A DNA stretch of 10,057 nucleotides from Prochlorothrix sp035285005 (GTDB lineage Bacteria > Cyanobacteriota > Cyanobacteriia > Prochlorotrichales > Prochlorotrichaceae), in assembly GCA_035285005.1 (NCBI GenBank), contig JAYKIB010000314.1:1-10057 (forward strand), given 5' to 3'. The notes under the pieces were generated by a model, which was given only the letters and a program-made list of their open reading frames with translations, searched no databases and was not told the origin of the DNA. Positions 6,875 through 10,057 of the stretch are shown piece after piece. The position numbers and the translations under genes were made by a program. Position 1 is the first letter of the stretch, and every line of letters starts with the position of its first letter.

Positions 6875-7807
6875 GTGCAAATCACCTTTTTAGGAACTAG
6901 TTCCGGTGTCCCCACCCGATCGCGCAATGTGTCCGCCGTTGCCCTGCGGCTGCCCCAGCGATCGGAACTTTGGCTATTTGACTGCGGCGAGGGCACCCAG
7001 CACCAGTTTTTGCGCAGTGACCTCCGTATTAGCCAACTGCGGCGCATTTTTGTCACCCATATGCACGGGGATCACATCTTTGGACTGATGGGATTACTGG
7101 CCAGTTGCGGCCTATCGGGCAACCCGGAGGCGATCGACATCTACGGTCCCCGCCCCCTCAAGGACTATCTCCAAGCCTGCAGACAATACTCCCAAACCCA
7201 TCTCTCCTATCCCCTCAAAACCCACGGTGTCAAACCGGGCCGTGTGTGGGAAGACGGGGACTACACAGTGGACTGTCGCCTCTTGGAGCATCGGGTCTCA
7301 GCCTTTGGCTATCGAGTCCAGGAGCGCGATCGTCCCGGTCGCTTTGATGCCGCCCAGGCCAAGGCCCTGGGCATCCCCTCAGGACCGCTCTATGGGCAGC
7401 TCAAGGCGGGCGAAACCGTAACGCTGGACGACGGACGCAAGATCCGTGGGGCAGATCTCTGTGGACCGGTGCGACCGGGCCGCAGCTTTGTCTACTGCAC
7501 CGATACGGTGTTCTGTGAGTCGGCGATCGAGCTGGCCCAAGGGGCGGATGTGTTGGTACACGAGTCCACCTTTGCCCACCAAGATGCGGACATGGCATTC
7601 CAGCGCCTCCACTCCACCTCCACGATGGCAGCCCAGGTTGCCCTAGCGGCAGGGGTACAACAGCTAATCCTCACCCACTTCAGTCCCCGCTACGCACCGG
7701 GTAACGCTGTGACTTTGGATAATCTACTAGCAGAAGCCCAAGCTATTTTCCCTAACACCTGTTTAGCCAAAGATTTCATGACCTACGAAATTCCAGACAA
7801 GGGCTAA
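6875..7807 (+). CDS. rnz: Ribonuclease Z (tRNase Z), 3' tRNA maturation
   Basis: This is a zinc-dependent metallo-beta-lactamase-fold endonuclease that cuts tRNA precursors after the discriminator base to make the 3' end. GTG 6875 gives 310 residues beginning VQITFLGTSSGVPTRSRN, the normal family N-terminus. The zinc and catalytic residues fall at H62, H64, D66, H67, H139, D210 and H268, each exactly one less than the known B. subtilis RNase Z positions, which strongly supports this start over GTG 6794 (27 residues longer). The HMHGDH motif, the exosite arm (about residues 150-200) and the C-terminal LTHFSPRY are all intact, so it should be active. It stands alone on the plus strand and converges on the secreted-protein gene with 134 bases between. 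Confidence 0.95.
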   Translation: MQITFLGTSSGVPTRSRNVSAVALRLPQRSELWLFDCGEGTQHQFLRSDLRISQLRRIFVTHMHGDHIFGLMGLLASCGLSGNPEAIDIYGPRPLKDYLQACRQYSQTHLSYPLKTHGVKPGRVWEDGDYTVDCRLLEHRVSAFGYRVQERDRPGRFDAAQAKALGIPSGPLYGQLKAGETVTLDDGRKIRGADLCGPVRPGRSFVYCTDTVFCESAIELAQGADVLVHESTFAHQDADMAFQRLHSTSTMAAQVALAAGVQQLILTHFSPRYAPGNAVTLDNLLAEAQAIFPNTCLAKDFMTYEIPDKG

Positions 7808-7846
7808 GGCAGCTGGGTCGCCGGAGTTAGGGAGCGATCACCGTTG

Positions 7847-7890
7847 CAGACTCGGCGCGAAACTTTCAGACTCAGCTTCAGACTCGGCGC
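7847..7890. repeat. 12-bp repeats between convergent genes
   Basis: CAGACTCGGCGC occurs at 7847-7858 and 7879-7890, with a variant CAGACTCAGCTT at 7867-7878. They lie in the 134-base gap between the convergent rnz and secreted-protein genes. No bidirectional terminator is visible in that gap. Confidence 0.7.
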
Positions 7891-7931
7891 AAGGCCCTCA
7901 CAGCCATCGCCACGGCCACAATTCGATCCCC

Positions 7932-7950
7932 ATCGAGGGGCCTATTCCCC
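7932..7950. repeat. 19-bp copy of the right end of MITE copy C
   Basis: ATCGAGGGGCCTATTCCCC is identical at 7932-7950 and 2241-2259. At 2241 it is the right terminal repeat of the element plus its ATTC duplication. Here no full element precedes it, but another ATTC lies at 7921-7924, so a deletion derivative bounded by ATTC is possible. The sequence contains the stop codon (7942-7944) of the secreted-protein gene. Confidence 0.6.
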
Positions 7951-8580
7951 ATGGAGGATACGCCCGACTCGATTGATGGCAATGTGGCAATAGTCGGGAT
8001 CCACACGCGGGGTGTCAGCCTCCATAGTGCAGGTATAGGATCCTAAGAACTCACCTCGAAGATTGAACACCCGCGTGTTGTAGCCGGAACGGCTCGCCTC
8101 GCCACCAAACACATGGAGAAACTCATAGCGACTGAAATAGTCCATGACACTCCAGCGCTGCAAATTCACCACCAGATCCACGCGACCCGGGCGATCGGCC
8201 TGGGGCAAATAGGTCAGCCATGTGGTCAACAGCTTGGCGTACTCCGGGGACTGGGCTTCAAACTGCTCCCGGATCCACCAGAGGCTCGGGGGTGTGAGTC
8301 CCTGTTGACAGATCGTTTCTGGGGTCAGAATCAGATTGGGGTCAAGCCGATCGGCGGTGCCAGCACAGCGCACCGGTTTCCGGTTGGGGTCTTGCAGCAC
8401 ATTGAGGTTGAGGGGGCTGAGATTCGGTTCCGGATAGTCCCTAGCTGGGTTGGAGTTCGGATCCGCAAGGGGGGCAGGGGGGGAAGGTGTAGACTGGGCC
8501 AGACTCAATCCTGCCCCCGCGACCATCGATCCTAGGACAAAAGCCACTAGGGCAATACGGGGCAAACCAAAAACAACCAT
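7942..8580 (-). CDS. Secreted conserved protein of unknown function
   Basis: The 212-residue product begins with a clear signal peptide: R8 and then a hydrophobic run IALVAFVLGSMVAGAG, with probable cleavage after A28 (SLA-QS). A Pro/Asn-rich stretch follows (about 31-65). The rest has a globular look with LTPPSLWWIREQF, RVDLVVNLQRWSVMDYFSRYEFL and GYNTRVFN. It resembles a protein I associate with many cyanobacteria, but I know of no assigned function. Four cysteines remain in the mature part (VRCAG, TICQQ, SYTCT, DYCHI), enough for two disulfides, which suits a periplasmic location. ATG 8580 is the natural start for the signal peptide; no strong ribosome binding site precedes it. A MITE sits 38 bases upstream, and the stop codon falls in a repeat shared with another MITE. 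Confidence 0.85.
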   Translation of the reverse strand: MVVFGLPRIALVAFVLGSMVAGAGLSLAQSTPSPPAPLADPNSNPARDYPEPNLSPLNLNVLQDPNRKPVRCAGTADRLDPNLILTPETICQQGLTPPSLWWIREQFEAQSPEYAKLLTTWLTYLPQADRPGRVDLVVNLQRWSVMDYFSRYEFLHVFGGEASRSGYNTRVFNLRGEFLGSYTCTMEADTPRVDPDYCHIAINRVGRILHGE

Positions 8581-8618
8581 GGCGGCGGGGGGTAAAGGTC
8601 AAGCTCTAGAATACGTGA

Positions 8619-8717
8619 GGGCACCTCGATTTATTCAAATTTTCACCGGAGTGCCCACGGCAGAATCAGGGTTGAGGCAGGCGGCTTCGCCGCCTACCTC
8701 AATTAATCGAGGTGCCC
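8619..8717 (+). mobile_element. 99-bp MITE-like element, copy B, TSD GTGA
   Basis: Terminal repeats GGGCACCTCGAT (8619-8630) and ATCGAGGTGCCC (8706-8717) are perfect over 12 bp, and GTGA is duplicated outside (8615-8618 and 8718-8721). A hairpin at about 8672-8702 (TTGAGGCAGGCGGC-TTC-GCCGCCTACCTCAA) has one mismatch. Compared with copy A it has compensating base changes at two stem pairs. The shared AGAATCAGG lies just before the hairpin. On the minus strand its end offers TTGAAT, 19 bases before TATTCT, ahead of the secreted-protein gene. That is a weak possible promoter spanning the insertion junction. Confidence 0.88.
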
Positions 8718-8748
8718 GTGAGTTCCCTCGGAGCAGATGTATCGGGGA

Positions 8749-8785
8749 CCGGGCGTTACCCCACCTGCGGCAGGGCAACGCCCGG
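8749..8785. repeat. Hairpin repeat, related to 9871-9899
   Basis: CCGGGCGTT (8749-8757) pairs with AACGCCCGG (8777-8785). The stem continues through CCC/GGG after one A-C mismatch and leaves a loop of about 10 bases. The stretch GTTACCCC...CTG..GGCAGG..AACGCCC recurs at 9871-9899 with few differences, so this is a dispersed repeat rather than a chance hairpin. No T-run follows on either strand. Confidence 0.6.
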
Positions 8786-8833
8786 ATTGGACGCTACTGT
8801 TGCAAACAGTGCTGTTATATCGAGAGATCCCTA

Positions 8834-8886
8834 GGGCGTGTCATCAATTCACGGTAAAACTCGTGGGATATCAGCGTGACACGCCC
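8834..8886. repeat. 53-bp inverted-repeat unit with IS-end-like left side
   Basis: GGGCGTGTCA (8834-8843) is perfectly inverted at 8877-8886 (TGACACGCCC). The left side reads CTAGGGCGTGTCATCAATTC. Similar sequences occur at 6751-6776 (CCCTAGGACGTGCATCAATTC) and at 4991-5003 (CCCTAGGGCGTGA). It resembles the tips of small DDE-type insertion sequences that insert at TA or CTAG, but naming a family would need a database search. It has no coding capacity. Confidence 0.55.
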
Positions 8887-8902
8887 GCACCAGTGGCAGG
8901 AG

Positions 8903-8961
8903 CTAGGGTCTGTGTCCCTGACTCCGAGGGCAGTCTAGGGTTCAATAATGACAGCCCCTAG
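8903..8961. mobile_element. 59-bp CTAG-ended repeat, copy 2
   Basis: It has the same length as, and aligns without gaps to, the copy at 4938-4996. It shares CTAGGG.CT.TGTCCCTGA at the left, AGGGCAG..CTAGGGTT in the middle and ATGACAGCCCCTAG at the right. The terminal inverted repeats are CTAGGG(G/T)CTGT. It lies in the 519-base gap between the secreted-protein gene and the PD-(D/E)XK gene, next to the IS-end-like unit. Confidence 0.7.
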
Positions 8962-9022
8962 AGCATTAGAAAACTTTGAAAGGTAAACCGGGAGTTTTGT
9001 TCCGGTATTGGTCCCATTTCGC

Positions 9023-9038
9023 GGTTGGCTAGCCAACC
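9023..9038. other. 16-bp perfect palindrome
   Basis: GGTTGGCTAGCCAACC is perfectly self-complementary and lies between two GTCCCATT direct repeats (9011-9018 and 9040-9047). It is about 60 bases beyond the stop codon of the PD-(D/E)XK gene. There is no T-run, so a terminator role is weak; it could be a protein-binding site or part of another small repeat. Confidence 0.55.
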
Positions 9039-9099
9039 TGTCCCATTCCTCGCCGATCGAGACAAGAACGTCCCCAGGGCCCCCATTCGGCAGACTCAT

Positions 9100-9765
9100 C
9101 TAAGCAGGCTCATCAGCACTGCCCCGCAGCCGCAGCGTCAGAGCTAACCGCTTCATCACCTGCAACACCTGCTTCAACCCCTCCGATCGATCGGTCTTAA
9201 ACAGCGGAGACTGGGCATAACGGGGGTGCGCCCCCGTCATCACCTTCAGAAATAAAAAATCATGACCATTGCCCACTAGCGCATAGCGGGGATACAGTCG
9301 ATCGGGTGCACTGAGCAGATAGGCCAGGGTTTGGTGAACTCCCGGTAGCAGCGAACCCCCTAACTGCTTCGACTCCACAATGAGAACCCAGAGTTGCTCC
9401 TGAATCACAAACGTTTCCAGGATCCCGCGTATCAGTACCCCTTGGTGGGGCAGGGCTAAATGAATCGGCTGTTCACTGCGACTCTGGAAGGGATGCCCAT
9501 AAAACCCCGCCAAGTCCAACAAGGGCGATAGCAACACCAAGCGGGTCATATTCTCCAGAAGGGGCATCGTCTCTAAGTAGCGAAACTGGGCCAGGGCACG
9601 ATCGAGGCGTTGGTGCTCTAGGTCAGTCAGCTCTGGTAAATTCTCGCGACACTCCGGGAAAAAATCCAAATCCTCAACCCGGTGTAAATCAAACTGTCGC
9701 TCCAGATCAGCTAGGGTCAGTTGCTCTGTGGTGTCTTGGGTCATCCCGTGCGTTTTCACTCCCAT
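9100..9765 (-). CDS. PD-(D/E)XK nuclease-like protein, restriction subunit R-like
   Basis: The 221-residue product resembles small cyanobacterial proteins often labelled 'restriction endonuclease subunit R' because they match the HsdR N-terminal nuclease fold. Visible pattern: LTLADLE (16-22), E71/E49-rich helices, LLSPLLDLAGFY (78-89), then LIRGILETFVIQEQLWVLIVESKQ with E117 in the place of the usual Asp and E131-x-K133-Q134 as the catalytic lysine motif. Later NGHDFLFLKV (166-175) closes the core. There is no helicase or specificity domain and no methylase gene beside it, so a classical restriction system is not supported. The true role and substrate are unknown. ATG 9765 is preceded by AGAAGAG; ATG 9744 (MTQDTTEQ) is an alternative. 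A TATAGT (9860 down to 9855, minus strand) and a GATAAT (9838 down to 9833) are possible -10 boxes. Confidence 0.82.
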   Translation of the reverse strand: MGVKTHGMTQDTTEQLTLADLERQFDLHRVEDLDFFPECRENLPELTDLEHQRLDRALAQFRYLETMPLLENMTRLVLLSPLLDLAGFYGHPFQSRSEQPIHLALPHQGVLIRGILETFVIQEQLWVLIVESKQLGGSLLPGVHQTLAYLLSAPDRLYPRYALVGNGHDFLFLKVMTGAHPRYAQSPLFKTDRSEGLKQVLQVMKRLALTLRLRGSADEPA

Positions 9766-10057
9766 GCAATCTCTTCTAGGGCCACAACCAGGTTCCTGGC
9801 AAGCACCAGGTTACTCGCAACCCGCCCGGTAGATTATCCTTGCATTGCACCCGTACTATACCAGCCGCAAGTTACCCCGTCTGGGCAGGATAACGCCCCA
9901 TATTAAACACATCCAGAAGCTGCTATCAGGGCACCTTAGTGGTGCAGAAAAGTCGTCAAAGTGAGACTAGGCAGGGTTTTGAGCCGTTTGAGAGCCTTTG
10001 GGTTTTTGGGGTGGGAACACTGTAACTCTGGAGAATTCAACTCGGTCTCGGAGATAT
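9766..10057. other. Gene-free stretch upstream of the PD-(D/E)XK gene
   Basis: It contains a CCAGGTT direct repeat (about 9789-9795 and 9807-9813), possible minus-strand -10 boxes near 9833-9838 and 9855-9860, and the second copy of the GTTACCCC...AACGCCC repeat at 9871-9899. A lone GGGCACCTTAGTGGTGC at about 9928 only partly resembles a MITE end. I see no gene in the last 150 bases. Confidence 0.45.

Noticed and set aside
4225..8961. CRISPR array
   Set aside because: The repeats are dispersed, of differing length and orientation, with no regular spacers and no cas genes.
9100..9765. A restriction-modification or defence system
   Set aside because: Only one nuclease-like protein is present, without methylase, specificity or helicase genes, so the neighbourhood does not support a system.
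9928..9944. GGGCACCTTAGTGGTGC as another MITE end
   Set aside because: Only the first eight bases match, and no partner end or target duplication is found downstream within the window.
1..10057. tRNA or rRNA genes
   Set aside because: I saw no cloverleaf with conserved T-arm sequence and no rRNA signature in any intergenic stretch.

Overview
The window is almost certainly from a cyanobacterial chromosome. It carries a ferredoxin-type sulfite reductase, an S-layer-homology outer-membrane-type protein, a SpoIID/LytB-domain secreted protein, a cyanobacterial-style tRNase Z and a PD-(D/E)XK-like protein of a kind that is very common in cyanobacteria. It is also dense in CGATCG and contains a GCGATCGC octamer, the HIP1 motif typical of many cyanobacteria. 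A filamentous, GC-rich lineage is plausible, but the genus cannot be fixed from the sequence alone.

Layout. Minus strand: sir (98-2038), then an SLH-domain protein (2715-3833), then a SpoIID-domain protein (4993-6279). Plus strand: rnz (6875-7807). Minus strand again: a secreted conserved protein with four cysteines (7942-8580) and a PD-(D/E)XK-like protein (9100-9765). The genes are separated by long intergenic stretches and do not look like one operon. Three products (SLH protein, SpoIID protein, secreted protein) are envelope or periplasm proteins. Sir and RNase Z are cytosolic housekeeping enzymes.

The most notable content is between the genes. There is a family of roughly 99-bp non-autonomous elements (MITE-like) with terminal inverted repeats GGGCACCTCGAT/ATCGAGGTGCCC, an asymmetrically placed GGCGGC-nnn-GCCGCC hairpin and a shared AATCAGG core. 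Four copies (2154-2252, 4225-4330, 4748-4846, 8619-8717) are each bounded by a perfect 4-bp direct repeat (ATTC, TTGA, CTTA, GTGA), a clear mark of transposition. A fifth, decayed copy (2639-2738) has become the 3' end of the SLH gene and supplies its last seven codons and stop. A sixth candidate (6456-6576) shares the ends but not the interior. No transposase gene lies in the window.

A second family of 59-bp elements with CTAGGGGCT ends is present twice (4938-4996, 8903-8961), and one copy provides the stop codon of the SpoIID gene. IS-end-like sequence (GGGCGTGTCATCAATTC) and several short tandem repeats complete a picture of intergenic DNA repeatedly colonised by small mobile repeats, especially at gene 3' ends.
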